Shown one piece after another: positions 38,024 to 48,151 of a stretch of DNA of 64,000 nt. Location of the stretch: contig NZ_LN831025.1 of the NCBI RefSeq assembly GCF_001457695.1, positions 1,426,001 to 1,490,000 of the forward strand, read 5' to 3'. This stretch comes from Campylobacter jejuni (GTDB lineage Bacteria; Campylobacterota; Campylobacteria; Campylobacterales; Campylobacteraceae). How positions within the stretch are numbered: position 1 is the first letter of the stretch; each line of letters starts with the position of its first letter. The position numbers were made by a program, and so were the translations under genes. The notes beneath the pieces were generated by a model, which was given only the letters and a program-made list of their open reading frames with translations, was not told the origin of the DNA and did no database searches.

Positions 38024-40353
38024 AATATTTGCTCACTTTCACATTCTATATTTATTTTTTTAGCTTTTAAATATTTTTCAAAATTTTCTTCTCCAACTCC
38101 TATAACAGCAGGCATTCCAAGTTCTGAGGCACGAATGGCCATATGTGAATTAGCACCCCCATAACATGTAATAAGTCCTGCTATATTTTTTGTAAATAAA
38201 TAATCATATCCAGGATCTGCTGCATAAATTAAAACAATCTTTCCTTCTAAATCTTTATCATTTTCCTTCGCCGTAAATGCAGTGATGTTCTTTTGTGTAA
38301 TGAAATTTGGAATAATACTATGATTATAAAAAGAAAAAATTTCATCGGCATTGCAAAGTAAAGAAGGAAGTTTTATAGCTTGTGTAAGTTCATATTCTTT
38401 TTTATTGCGATTAATTTCTTCTACAAACTGCTCTTTTGGATTTATAGAATAAAGACTAGAATAAAGATTTAAAATGCTTTTTATATCAAGATGAGCCAAA
38501 TCTTCTTTTTCAATACCATAATATTTGCCTAATTCTTCTATATAAACTATAGCCTTAGAAAGCAATCTAGTGAATTCAAATTTAACGAGCTCTCTACCCT
38601 CGATAGCCTGCTTTAAAAAATCAAAAAATTCACAAGCATTAATCTCTAGTCCATGTTCTCTAAGTAAGGCATTTAAAGCTTTTGTCTTTTCTTCTGAAAA
38701 AACAAAAGCTTTATCTTGTAAATAAACTTTACTATCTTTTTGATCCACATCAAAATAAAGCTCAAAATCTTCATCATACCTTGGCGATAAAATATTATAA
38801 GTTCCTGCTCTTAAATGTCCAAAATCTTTCAAAAATTGATCTTTGTTGTGAAAATTAAGATGGTTTGTTTGTTTGCTTAAATTTTTACTCACTGTATTGA
38901 GTGAATTTAAAAAATCATCTTTTTCCTCTTTAGTTATAAAATCAATCTCAACTAAAGAATTTAAAAGTTGCATTGCTACAAATGCAGCCCTAGCCACTCC
39001 CGCAAAAGGCAAGGTTCCATAACGCTTGCATTCTTCAATAAGCCAATAAATTTTATCAATTAAAGAAAAATTAGAATTAATAATACCATCATATCTTTCT
39101 TTTAGCTTATAAGCTTTTTGTATATCTTTTAAATAAAGCCCTGATCTAGGATTAATAATCTTATTTGTAAGTTCTAATAATGAAAATTCTAATCTTTTGA
39201 TTTCATTTTCATTAAAACCATGATTTAAAAGTTCTTCTAATTTTTTAGAACTATTAAAGTCATAACAAGAATAAACAATATTAAATTCAATCTTATCGTG
39301 CAATTCATGATTTTTATTAAGCTTATCTAAGTAAAAATTGACAAGTTTTTGTGCGATATTTTCATCTAATTTTTTTGGTATAAAAGAATTAAAAGATAAT
39401 CTTACATCCACATAAGGAATGCCTAAAAAAGAATGGATTAAAGGATGGGATCTTAGATCTCTATAACCATAATTATCTCTTTGATACGCCCAGATATTAT
39501 CCGTAATGATTTCTTTATATAAACTAAAAGCTAAACGCTTAGGTCTTAACCCTATGATTTCAGCTGGATTCCAATCAGGCATTACCCCAAAAATGGCTTT
39601 ATCTCCCAAAACTCTAGATCTTGATTCTTTTAAAGACTCAAAACGTTTATAAAATCTATATAAAGCTTCTTTTGGTAAAGAATGAAATAAATTATTTTTT
39701 TCATGCATAACCAAAGGACGCACTTGTAAGCAAAAAAGTTCTTCCTTATCATCTTGAATAGCAAATGCAAATTCAACATCTAAAAAATGACAATCATATA
39801 AAACTTCTAATTCTTTTATAAGTTCTATAATTTTTTGAAGTCTAATATCTTTAAATTCTAAATAATTTCTGTAATGATAGTAAGTTTTTGCACTCTTACT
39901 GCTTCCATCTGTAATAGAGCTATTTGAACCATTTTCATCATATTGAAGACAAAAATAAGGGGAAAAATTATCCTTATCAACACTAAAACCAACGCCACAA
40001 AGAGTAATGTTTTCAAGCATAGGTTGAACTAAAATTTCATCGCTTTTTGATGGCATAGAATTGGCAACTTCATATAAAGCTTTTAATAATTCATCTTTAG
40101 AATCAGCTTTAATATTTGCCAAAGAAAGAAAAGCACCTGCATTGGAGTTTTTCATACTATCTTCACTTAAAGAAGAACTTCTTATAATGAGTCTATTAGC
40201 CTTTAAGGTTTGAATGTCCTGTAAAACTTTATCCTCATTTGATATTAATTCTTCAAGCGAAGTTAAAACCAAAGGTAGAACTTTTGCTTTTTTTAATTTT
40301 GTTTGTAAATTTTTTAAATTTTGTGCTTTGGTTTTAAATTTTAACTCCGCCAT
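38014..40353 (-). CDS. L-glutamine kinase, PEP-synthase-like (Cj1418c type)
   Basis: A 779-residue enzyme with an N-terminal ATP-grasp region as in PEP synthase ([13 protein letters not shown] at about 50) and a C-terminal phosphohistidine domain, [19 protein letters not shown] with the catalytic histidine near residue 738. In C. jejuni Cj1418 phosphorylates the amide nitrogen of L-glutamine, the first committed step of MeOPN synthesis. It begins the four-gene donor set in transcription order. Confidence 0.92.
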   Translation of the reverse strand: MAELKFKTKAQNLKNLQTKLKKAKVLPLVLTSLEELISNEDKVLQDIQTLKANRLIIRSSSLSEDSMKNSNAGAFLSLANIKADSKDELLKALYEVANSMPSKSDEILVQPMLENITLCGVGFSVDKDNFSPYFCLQYDENGSNSSITDGSSKSAKTYYHYRNYLEFKDIRLQKIIELIKELEVLYDCHFLDVEFAFAIQDDKEELFCLQVRPLVMHEKNNLFHSLPKEALYRFYKRFESLKESRSRVLGDKAIFGVMPDWNPAEIIGLRPKRLAFSLYKEIITDNIWAYQRDNYGYRDLRSHPLIHSFLGIPYVDVRLSFNSFIPKKLDENIAQKLVNFYLDKLNKNHELHDKIEFNIVYSCYDFNSSKKLEELLNHGFNENEIKRLEFSLLELTNKIINPRSGLYLKDIQKAYKLKERYDGIINSNFSLIDKIYWLIEECKRYGTLPFAGVARAAFVAMQLLNSLVEIDFITKEEKDDFLNSLNTVSKNLSKQTNHLNFHNKDQFLKDFGHLRAGTYNILSPRYDEDFELYFDVDQKDSKVYLQDKAFVFSEEKTKALNALLREHGLEINACEFFDFLKQAIEGRELVKFEFTRLLSKAIVYIEELGKYYGIEKEDLAHLDIKSILNLYSSLYSINPKEQFVEEINRNKKEYELTQAIKLPSLLCNADEIFSFYNHSIIPNFITQKNITAFTAKENDKDLEGKIVLIYAADPGYDYLFTKNIAGLITCYGGANSHMAIRASELGMPAVIGVGEENFEKYLKAKKINIECESEQIFCL

Positions 40354-40367
40354 ATTTTTCCTTAGTT

Positions 40368-41129
40368 TTATATTTTTTTAGCACTCCAACAACGAGTGGT
40401 ATATTTTATGCTAAATTCCTTAGGAAGTCTTTGTGAAATTTTATTACTAATTTTATTAAAAAGTTCATTTCCCTCATCAGTCTCCAAATCCCAATAAGGA
40501 TTTTTAACACTTTTCCATGCATTAATATAATTTTCAATGCTTTGATGAAAATAAAAATCCTCTTCAATATAAACAATATTATCAAAAAGATCCTTTCGAC
40601 TCTCTATAATTGGTCTTTGATCTTCTCTTCTTGTTCCCCTTGTATAATTTGGTACAAATTCTACAATAGTATCTTCAGCTATTTTTTGCACAGGATCGTT
40701 TAAATCCCTGTGATTCCACATACAAGAAAAATATCCCTCTGATTTTAATAAGCGATGTGCTTCCTCTAAAGCTTCATTTCTATCCATTACATTAAAACTG
40801 CTACCAAAAGTCACCCAATCAAATTCACTATTTTGAAGTGTTGAGTTTAAACCTGTTGCCCTAACCCAATCAATCTTCTCACCTTTAGTTCTTTCTATCC
40901 CGATCTCACGCATCGCATCATTTGGTTCTACAGATACTACCTTACATCCTCTTTCTAAAAGCATAATGCTTAGATTTCCAGTTCCTGCACCGATATCAGC
41001 GACTTTAATATCTTTTTTTCCAACTAAACTAATAAGCATATCTATAGTTTTTGGAGCATAATTTGGTCTATAGCTATAAAATTTAGCATGCTTGGTATAA
41101 TCCCACACTTGTTCTACTAGTTTTTGCAT
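40368..41129 (-). CDS. SAM-dependent methyltransferase (Cj1419c type)
   Basis: A 253-residue class I methyltransferase: [13 protein letters not shown] is motif [11 protein letters not shown] motif II, and [15 protein letters not shown] the later Gly-containing motif. It is paralogous to the next gene upstream but lacks the G tract. The pair is always next to the MeOPN genes, and O-methylation of the phosphoramidate is the presumed role; which of the two acts, and on which intermediate, cannot be read here. Confidence 0.85.
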   Translation of the reverse strand: MQKLVEQVWDYTKHAKFYSYRPNYAPKTIDMLISLVGKKDIKVADIGAGTGNLSIMLLERGCKVVSVEPNDAMREIGIERTKGEKIDWVRATGLNSTLQNSEFDWVTFGSSFNVMDRNEALEEAHRLLKSEGYFSCMWNHRDLNDPVQKIAEDTIVEFVPNYTRGTRREDQRPIIESRKDLFDNIVYIEEDFYFHQSIENYINAWKSVKNPYWDLETDEGNELFNKISNKISQRLPKEFSIKYTTRCWSAKKI

Positions 41130-41181
41130 TTTATTTCCTTTTTTTTCATCTTTGACAAGCTTGATGAAAAAAGGAGGTATT

Positions 41182-41955
41182 TTATGCTTTTCTAGCTGTC
41201 CATGCTCTTATTTTATAAGGAATCTCTATACTTTGTATATGAGAAATTTTAGCTTCTATCATCTCTAAAATTTCCTTCCATCTTTTTTCACCTGCTTGTG
41301 CTTGTATATCATTTACAGAATGCCAAGCTCCAAGATAACGCTCTTTATCCCAAAACTCTTTATAGTCACACTCCATAAAAAAGCAGTCTGTGAAATCTCC
41401 TGTTGAAACAAGAATTTCTTCCCATTTTTTAACATTTTGAGTGCCACTGCTTACACGAGCAAGCTCTGGAACAATATGTTTAATCTCCTTTTCGATTTCA
41501 TCAAAAACCGAACCCTCTACAATGTGGCGAGGATTCCAAATCGCAGTGAAATACCCCCCCCCTGTTAATATACGATTAAATTCTGGGAGAGATTTTTTAG
41601 GATCTGTCCAATGAAAAGAACTAGCCATGATGACCCAATCAGCTTGATTATTGCTCATGCAGGTTTCTTCACCACTTCCTTTGTGCCAAGAAATATTTGA
41701 TAAATTTTGTGTAAATTTTTGCCCTTCTTCACGCATATTATCATTTGGCTCCACAGCACTAATTTGGCATCCAAATATTTCTCCCAACATCTTAGTAAGT
41801 TTTCCAGTTCCAGCTCCTACTTCAACAATATTTAAATCTTTTAAATTTTTATTTTTATCATTGATACAAGCTACAAGTTTTTCAAGTAAAAACGGACTAT
41901 AAGCAGGTCTATTATGATAATGCTTTGCAACCTCTGTAAAATCTCCTTGTTTCAT
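41182..41955 (-). CDS. Phase-variable SAM-dependent methyltransferase (Cj1420c type)
   Basis: A class I methyltransferase, 257 aa, paralogous to its downstream neighbour. NIVEVGAGTGKLTKML is motif I and ISAVEPNDNM motif II. A G9 tract encodes Gly132-134 inside LTGGGYFTAIW, the conserved glycine motif. The tract is in frame (ON). An upstream in-frame ATG at 41985 exists, but the ATG at 41955 (MKQGDFTEVAKHY) has AAGGA five bases before it. Probably methylates the MeOPN unit or its precursor. Confidence 0.85.
   Translation of the reverse strand: MKQGDFTEVAKHYHNRPAYSPFLLEKLVACINDKNKNLKDLNIVEVGAGTGKLTKMLGEIFGCQISAVEPNDNMREEGQKFTQNLSNISWHKGSGEETCMSNNQADWVIMASSFHWTDPKKSLPEFNRILTGGGYFTAIWNPRHIVEGSVFDEIEKEIKHIVPELARVSSGTQNVKKWEEILVSTGDFTDCFFMECDYKEFWDKERYLGAWHSVNDIQAQAGEKRWKEILEMIEAKISHIQSIEIPYKIRAWTARKA
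41554..41562 (-). repeat. G9 tract in the Cj1420c-type methyltransferase gene
   Basis: Nine G in the coding strand, read as ACA GGG GGG GGG TAT. Present length keeps the frame open; gain or loss of one base would truncate the enzyme in its catalytic domain. Confidence 0.92.
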
Positions 41956-42006
41956 ATTGATTCCTTTCTCTAATTTAAAACACAATTATATCTTTTTTTT
42001 ATTAAT

Positions 42007-43785
42007 TTACAAATCTTTTTCCTGAATATCACCATCCAACTCTTTGCACATTTTTTCAAATTCTTGATAGTATTTCCAAGATGCTACTATATCTGGACGA
42101 TATTGTTTGATAAATTTTAACTCTTTGTGTAGCATATTAAAGACTTTATTTCTTATTAATTTATTATTTTTAAATTCACTTAAAATATCATTTTCTGACC
42201 ATTTTTTATTTTCAATATCTTTTATTTTTTTATTTAAAACGTCTAGAAAATCTTTTTGAAAATCATTTATTTGTTTTATTAGTGGATTGTTTAAATACTC
42301 AAAATCTAATTTTGATATTGAAAATACAATATCTTGCAATAAATCATGTTTATATTTTAACATACAATTTAAATTTATATTTCCATTAGTCACTCTATCT
42401 TTTAATTCTATATAAACTTTAATATTTATATTTTCAAACGAAAAATTTATTATAAGCGGTAAAATATATCTATATGGACCAAAAATTATTTTTTGTATTA
42501 TTTCCAAATTATCTATATTATTTAATTTAAATTTAAACTTTAAATCAACAAAAGTTGATAAAATTTTATTTGGCATAAGCTCCTCCATATCCAAAAAATA
42601 TATTTTCTCTTTGCATATATTTTTAATGATAGAATCATACCGCCATACACCATGATTTATCCAATAATTTAACATATGTTCTAATGTTATTTGCTCAAAA
42701 AAAGGATATTGCACCCTATCTAATATTTTTTGGATAGGGATATTACTATCGACTATATCGTAACTATTACAACCTTTTTTATATCCACCATGATTTAATC
42801 CTGTTTTAAATTTTGATATAGGATCTCGAATTAAAAATATAGTAGTGATTCGTGGAAGTAAATTTATATATTTAAAACTCTTATTAAAATCATTTCTATC
42901 TAAAAAAAGTATATGTATGCAATCATAACTATGCTCAAAATTATCCAAATACAACATTTTATAGTCATTGGAATACCATTGCAATCTAACACCATGATAA
43001 ACTAAAGCTCTTAACAGGATACTATGTCCAGTTAATCCAAAAGTAAATAGATTAAACTTATACCCATCAGGTAAAGGTAAATTCATCTCCCATGCAAGTT
43101 CAGCAGGTATATTTTTATAATTAATTTTTTCGTTTTCATCATTTAGTTTCTTGGGATCAAGTAAAGAAGGATAAGGATGACTTCCTTTTTTATATCTTTC
43201 ATTAAAATCATCTGATAACAACCATTCTTCTATAAGATCAAAATTTTGTATAAAATAATTAAAGTTGTGAAAGATATTATCTAGTATTGCTTTATAGTCT
43301 TGATGAATTTTTAATATATTTTTTATTCTTGGAAATTCTTTTAGGAATAGTTGTTTATTATTTATCAATCCTTCAAGAATGCTAGAGTTAATCTGATCAA
43401 ATTCTTTAAAAATTTCTCTAAAAATTTGAAATTCTTTATTGGCTTTTTTAATATCATTTTTTAGTTTAAATCCACTTCCTTTATGCCAAGTTTTATCAGC
43501 CTTGATTAAAACTTCACCCAGCATATAGGACAAATGAAATTTATATCTTAAAGCTTGTTCATAATCACCACATGTTTCTAAACTTGGATATTTGAGCTGA
43601 GGAAAGATTTGTATAGTTTGTTGATAAATTTTTTGTTCTTTTTTGTGTTGCTTTTTAATTTTATAAAGTTTTTTAAATAATGCTATATACCCCCCCCCAT
43701 TGTTTGTAAAGTCAATCATAGCTTGACCTAGTTTATAAGCAAGATGATTTTTTACTCTTTCTATAGCTGAGTTTGGGTTATACAT
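42007..43785 (-). CDS. Phase-variable MeOPN transferase-like protein (Cj1421c/Cj1422c family), copy 1
   Basis: A 592-residue transferase. Residues 1-115 hold two copies of the KLG module (VKNHLAYKLGQAMI and KFHLSYMLGEVLI); a G9 tract encodes Gly30-32 of the first. The first 244 residues nearly equal those of the gene at 56806-58617, after which the two diverge completely, a split known for Cj1421/Cj1422, where the C-terminal part fits the acceptor sugar. IFLIRDPISKFKTGLNHGG in the second half recalls the LxRDPxxR element of sulfotransferases. Currently ON. AAGGAG precedes the ATG. Confidence 0.85.
   Translation of the reverse strand: MYNPNSAIERVKNHLAYKLGQAMIDFTNNGGGYIALFKKLYKIKKQHKKEQKIYQQTIQIFPQLKYPSLETCGDYEQALRYKFHLSYMLGEVLIKADKTWHKGSGFKLKNDIKKANKEFQIFREIFKEFDQINSSILEGLINNKQLFLKEFPRIKNILKIHQDYKAILDNIFHNFNYFIQNFDLIEEWLLSDDFNERYKKGSHPYPSLLDPKKLNDENEKINYKNIPAELAWEMNLPLPDGYKFNLFTFGLTGHSILLRALVYHGVRLQWYSNDYKMLYLDNFEHSYDCIHILFLDRNDFNKSFKYINLLPRITTIFLIRDPISKFKTGLNHGGYKKGCNSYDIVDSNIPIQKILDRVQYPFFEQITLEHMLNYWINHGVWRYDSIIKNICKEKIYFLDMEELMPNKILSTFVDLKFKFKLNNIDNLEIIQKIIFGPYRYILPLIINFSFENINIKVYIELKDRVTNGNINLNCMLKYKHDLLQDIVFSISKLDFEYLNNPLIKQINDFQKDFLDVLNKKIKDIENKKWSENDILSEFKNNKLIRNKVFNMLHKELKFIKQYRPDIVASWKYYQEFEKMCKELDGDIQEKDL
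43054..43785 (-). repeat. Long direct repeat, copy A (5' part of the first MeOPN-transferase-like gene)
   Basis: About 730 bp encoding residues 1-244, closely similar to 57886-58617 in the same orientation, 14,832 bp away. Similarity ends abruptly after the residues DGYKF. Confidence 0.8.
43690..43698 (-). repeat. G9 tract in MeOPN-transferase-like gene, copy 1
   Basis: Read AAT GGG GGG GGG TAT (Gly30-32). G10 would stop after five further codons (TAA in the following A/T stretch) and G8 at a TAG two codons on, so both alternatives are full OFF states. Confidence 0.93.
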
Positions 43786-43797
43786 AGGGTTTCTCCT

Positions 43798-44472
43798 TTA
43801 AAAATAGCTTTGGTTGCTTGTAAAATTATAATAATCCTCAGGCACGCCAATATCTATAAAATAATCATCAAAAATACAAGCTCTAGCCTTTAGCTTTTTA
43901 TAATTTTCTTGTAAAAACTCTTCAAAAGAAAATTTTTCCTGCAAAGCAAAATCATTAAAAATATCTTTAGTTAAAAGATAAATTCCACCATTGATTAAAC
44001 CTTGCTTTTTGAATACCTTTTCCTTAAAGGAAATCACAAGCCCATGCTTATCAATATTTATCGTGCCGTATCTATCAAAATCATTCATTTGCTTTAAGGC
44101 AAGACAAATTTTACTTTTATCTAGCTTTAATTTACTTAAATCTATGTCAAAAAAAGTATCGCCGTTTAAAACATAAAGCTCGTTTTTTATAAATTTCAAA
44201 GCCTGTTTTATAGCTCCACCTGTTCCTAGAGGCTCTTTTTCGATGCTGTATTTTATTTTTATGCCTAAAAACTCATCTTTAAAATATTCTTGTATCACTT
44301 CATATTTGTATGATACTGCTAAGATAATTTCTTTTACGCTTTGTTTTTTAAGATACTTAAAAATAAATTCTAAAAAAGGCTTATCATTTATCGGTGCCAT
44401 AGGCTTTGGAATGTCTTTTATAACACTTTTAAGTCTTGTTCCTAAGCCGCCACAAAGTATTATTGCTTGCAA
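43798..44472 (-). CDS. hddC: D-glycero-alpha-D-manno-heptose 1-phosphate guanylyltransferase HddC
   Basis: A 224-residue nucleotidyltransferase (MQAIILCGGLGTRLKSVIKD, then KPMAPINDKPFLEF) that makes GDP-heptose from heptose 1-phosphate and GTP. It completes the activation path begun by GmhA2 and HddA. Overlaps gmhA2 by 13 bp. GDP-D-glycero-D-manno-heptose is the precursor for all modified heptoses of C. jejuni capsules. Confidence 0.92.
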   Translation of the reverse strand: MQAIILCGGLGTRLKSVIKDIPKPMAPINDKPFLEFIFKYLKKQSVKEIILAVSYKYEVIQEYFKDEFLGIKIKYSIEKEPLGTGGAIKQALKFIKNELYVLNGDTFFDIDLSKLKLDKSKICLALKQMNDFDRYGTINIDKHGLVISFKEKVFKKQGLINGGIYLLTKDIFNDFALQEKFSFEEFLQENYKKLKARACIFDDYFIDIGVPEDYYNFTSNQSYF

Positions 44473-45065
44473 GAAAAACCTTTACTGAAAAGCTCTTCTT
44501 CGACAATAGCACAAATAATATGTCCTATTAAAATATGTGCTTCTTGAATTCTTGGCGTGCAAGTTGAAGGCACTTTTATACAATAATCACAAAGTTCATT
44601 CATAGCCCCGCCATTAGCTCCGCTTAAGCCTATACTTATGATTTCTTTTTGTTTGCAAAGCTCTAAAGCCTTTAAAATATTTTTACTATTTCCACTTGTA
44701 GAAATTCCTATAAAAACATCTCCCTTAACTCCTTGAGCTTGCACTTGTCTAGCAAACAAATTTGCATAACCATAATCATTCCCGATAGCTGTTAATACGC
44801 TAGTATCTGTCGTAAGTGCAATACTTGCGATCCCTGGTCTATCAAAATAAAACCTACTTACAAATTCCCCTGCGATGTGCTGTGCATCAGCCGCACTACC
44901 ACCGTTTCCTGCTAATAAAGTTTTGTTACCATTTTTATAAGCTTTTATGACTTCTAATGAAGCATTCTTAATAAGAGTTATTAAATTCTCATCTTTTAAA
45001 ATTTGCTCTTTTACTAAAATTGATTCTTGAAAATGTCCTTTTATATAGGAATTTAAATTCTCCAT
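44460..45065 (-). CDS. gmhA2: Sedoheptulose 7-phosphate isomerase GmhA2
   Basis: A 201-residue SIS-domain isomerase that turns sedoheptulose 7-phosphate into manno-heptose 7-phosphate. LLAGNGGSAADAQHIAGEF and GISTSGNSKNIL are the phosphate-binding motifs. The capsule copy; the lipooligosaccharide gmhA lies elsewhere. It overlaps hddA by 13 bp and hddC by 13 bp. Confidence 0.93.
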   Translation of the reverse strand: MENLNSYIKGHFQESILVKEQILKDENLITLIKNASLEVIKAYKNGNKTLLAGNGGSAADAQHIAGEFVSRFYFDRPGIASIALTTDTSVLTAIGNDYGYANLFARQVQAQGVKGDVFIGISTSGNSKNILKALELCKQKEIISIGLSGANGGAMNELCDYCIKVPSTCTPRIQEAHILIGHIICAIVEEELFSKGFSCKQ

Positions 45066-46072
45066 GATTTAACTCCCTCTTTTGTAAATGAAAAATCTTG
45101 CACATAACCTTGCTCTTTGCTTAAAGCTTTGATTAGGTTGTATTTTTTAGTAGGATCTACAAAGAAAAACATAAATCCACCTGCTCCTGCTCCACTAGTT
45201 TTGCCACTATAAGCTCCATTATCTATAGCTAGTTTATAAATTCTTTCAAGCTCATCATTGCTAACGATTTCTGAAATGATTTTTTTTGACTGCCAAGACT
45301 TGCCTAAAATTTTCGCCAAAGTATCAAAATCCGCCTTAAATAAAGCTTCTTTCATCTTTATAGCATCTTGTTTTATAGCGTGCATAGCTTCAAGGGATTT
45401 TTCATCTCCGAGCTTTCCTTTTTTATGCTCTTCTATATCTTTTGCTTCTCTTGTGATATTTGTAAAATAAAGCACAATTCTAGCTTCAAGCTCACTAGCT
45501 ATCCAGTTTTTAATACGCAAAGGATTAACGATTACTCTTTTATTATCATAAAATTCCATAAAATTAAAGCCACCAAAAGTTGCGGCGTATTGATCTTGTG
45601 CTCCGCCTACTATGCCTAAATCTTCTCTTTCTATCTCATAAGCAAGCTTAGCGATTTCATATTCTCCTAAAGGTAGATTAAGCCATTCTGCAAAAGCCTT
45701 TATAACTCCTACAACTAAGGTTGAACTTCCACCTAGCCCACTACCACTTGGTACATCTGAGTATGTATGCAAAGAAAAACTTAAAGGTTTTTTTGTAAAA
45801 TCTTTTACAATGCGATTATAAATACTTTTAAAAATATCTAATTTTCCATCATCTCCTAAGAATTCTTTACTTTCGTACTCAGAGTAAGAATTTGTATCAG
45901 GAGAATCAAAAATGATCTTTCCATCTTCTCTTTCGATCAAAGTGCAATGTATGTATAAAGATATAGTCGCATTTAAAACATAACCTGTGTATTTATCACA
46001 ATATAAATTTATATCAGTTCCTCCGCCTGCTAGACCGAGACGAAGAGGAGTTTGTGTGCGTATGGTTTTCAT
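45053..46072 (-). CDS. hddA: D-glycero-alpha-D-manno-heptose 7-phosphate kinase HddA
   Basis: A 339-residue GHMP kinase: LRLGLAGGGTDINLY at the N-terminus, VPSGSGLGGSSTLVVGV as the ATP loop (about 109-125) and GKTSGAGAGGFMFF as the third motif. It phosphorylates the anomeric position of heptose 7-phosphate. An AT-rich palindromic promoter lies directly upstream, where NCTC 11168 has the Cj1426c methyltransferase, which is absent here. Confidence 0.93.
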   Translation of the reverse strand: MKTIRTQTPLRLGLAGGGTDINLYCDKYTGYVLNATISLYIHCTLIEREDGKIIFDSPDTNSYSEYESKEFLGDDGKLDIFKSIYNRIVKDFTKKPLSFSLHTYSDVPSGSGLGGSSTLVVGVIKAFAEWLNLPLGEYEIAKLAYEIEREDLGIVGGAQDQYAATFGGFNFMEFYDNKRVIVNPLRIKNWIASELEARIVLYFTNITREAKDIEEHKKGKLGDEKSLEAMHAIKQDAIKMKEALFKADFDTLAKILGKSWQSKKIISEIVSNDELERIYKLAIDNGAYSGKTSGAGAGGFMFFFVDPTKKYNLIKALSKEQGYVQDFSFTKEGVKSWRI

Positions 46073-46084
46073 CGAATTACTACT

Positions 46085-46123
46085 TATTTTGCTATAATTT
46101 ATTATAAAAATTATAGCAAAATA
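46085..46123. promoter_or_regulatory. Palindromic element with two opposed extended -10 promoters before hddA
   Basis: TATTTTGCTATAATTT (46085-46100) and its perfect reverse complement (46108-46123) flank a 7-base spacer. Each arm contains TGCTATAAT, an extended -10. The minus-strand copy (46110-46118) would start transcription about 30 bases before hddA. The plus-strand copy (46090-46098) would fire antisense into the oxidase gene. The structure could also fold as an mRNA hairpin between the two genes. Confidence 0.65.
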
Positions 46124-46146
46124 TACTTAACTTCTATTAATATCAC

Positions 46147-47094
<948 letters not shown>

Positions 47095-47108
47095 TTAAAT
47101 CGATGGTT

Positions 47109-48143
47109 TTATCGATTTAAAGGAATTCTGCCTCTCTTAATTTCATTTCTCCAATGATTTAGCAAATCTTTAAGCATTTGTCTAACAGGAATTTCAGCTT
47201 TCCAATCGATAAAACTCTTTATTTTACCATTATCAAACATTTGATAGTCAGCATCAATAGGACGCATCCTATCTTCAACTTGTCTTACCTCAATACCCCC
47301 CCCCATATCACTAAAATTTAGCAATATATCTATAACTTCAGGAAGTTTAAAGGCTTCTTCTCCTGCTATATTAAAAGCTTCCCCACAAGGAACTTTTCCT
47401 TTTTCACTTTCAAGAGAAAGTAGATAATAAGCCCTTATAGCATCTCTGGCATCTTGAAAAGTTCTTACGCTTGAGAGATTTCCAACCTTGATAACAGGCT
47501 CTTGATAACCCGCTTCAATTAAAGCAATTTGTTTTGCAACTGTGCTTTCAAAAAACACATCAGAACGTCTTGGGCCACTATGTGTTCCCATTCTTGTAAC
47601 AAAAGTGCGAATGTTATAAGCTTCGCCATAAAATCTTCCCAAATAATCAGTGCCAATTTTGCTTATACTGTAAGGACTTGCACCGTGAAAAGCTGTTTCT
47701 TCATTAAGCTTAACACCTGCTTTTGCTTTACCATAAACTTCACTTGAAGAGCAAATATGCACTACAGGGTCATATCCATCTTTTGCCTTTAAAATTCTAA
47801 TGTTTTCCAAAATATTTGCTGTGCCTATTATGTTAGTCTGTAAAGTTTCTATAGGTATATCAAAAGAAGTTTTTGGATAAGACTGAGCTGCTAGGTGAAA
47901 AATCACATCAGGCCTTTGACTCTCAAAAAGTTTTTGAAGACTAGAGTAATCATTTAAATCTGCATAAAAAATACTGATTCTATCTTTTTTATTGATCCTA
48001 TCACTTAAATGATAGATATTATCCATAGGTTCTTGCCAACGCATCATACCTATAACATCATAGTCTGTGTTTTCTAGCAAGAAATCTGCCATTTGAGAAC
48101 CAACTTGCCCTGTAAATCCTGTAATTAACGCTGTTTTTTTCAT
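47109..48143 (-). CDS. dmhA: GDP-D-glycero-D-manno-heptose 4,6-dehydratase, phase-variable
   Basis: A 344-residue extended SDR of the GDP-mannose 4,6-dehydratase family: ITGFTGQVGSQMADFLLE at the N-terminus, SSSEVYGK and YSISKIGTDYLG with the catalytic Ser, Tyr and Lys, and RMGTHSGPRRSDVFFES. Given the heptose genes, the likely substrate is GDP-manno-heptose, giving the 6-deoxy-4-keto product of 6-deoxyheptose pathways (DdahA/DmhA). A G9 tract at codons 280-283 (ATG GGG GGG GGT) is in frame. I know no tract in this gene in well-studied strains. Either slippage truncates it near residue 285. Confidence 0.85.
   Translation of the reverse strand: MKKTALITGFTGQVGSQMADFLLENTDYDVIGMMRWQEPMDNIYHLSDRINKKDRISIFYADLNDYSSLQKLFESQRPDVIFHLAAQSYPKTSFDIPIETLQTNIIGTANILENIRILKAKDGYDPVVHICSSSEVYGKAKAGVKLNEETAFHGASPYSISKIGTDYLGRFYGEAYNIRTFVTRMGTHSGPRRSDVFFESTVAKQIALIEAGYQEPVIKVGNLSSVRTFQDARDAIRAYYLLSLESEKGKVPCGEAFNIAGEEAFKLPEVIDILLNFSDMGGGIEVRQVEDRMRPIDADYQMFDNGKIKSFIDWKAEIPVRQMLKDLLNHWRNEIKRGRIPLNR
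47296..47304 (-). repeat. G9 tract in the heptose 4,6-dehydratase gene
   Basis: Read ATG GGG GGG GGT ATT. With ten G the frame reaches TGA two codons after the tract; with eight G it reaches TAA three codons after. Both remove the last 60 residues, so the gene should be switchable. Confidence 0.92.
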
Positions 48144-48151
48144 GATTTATC

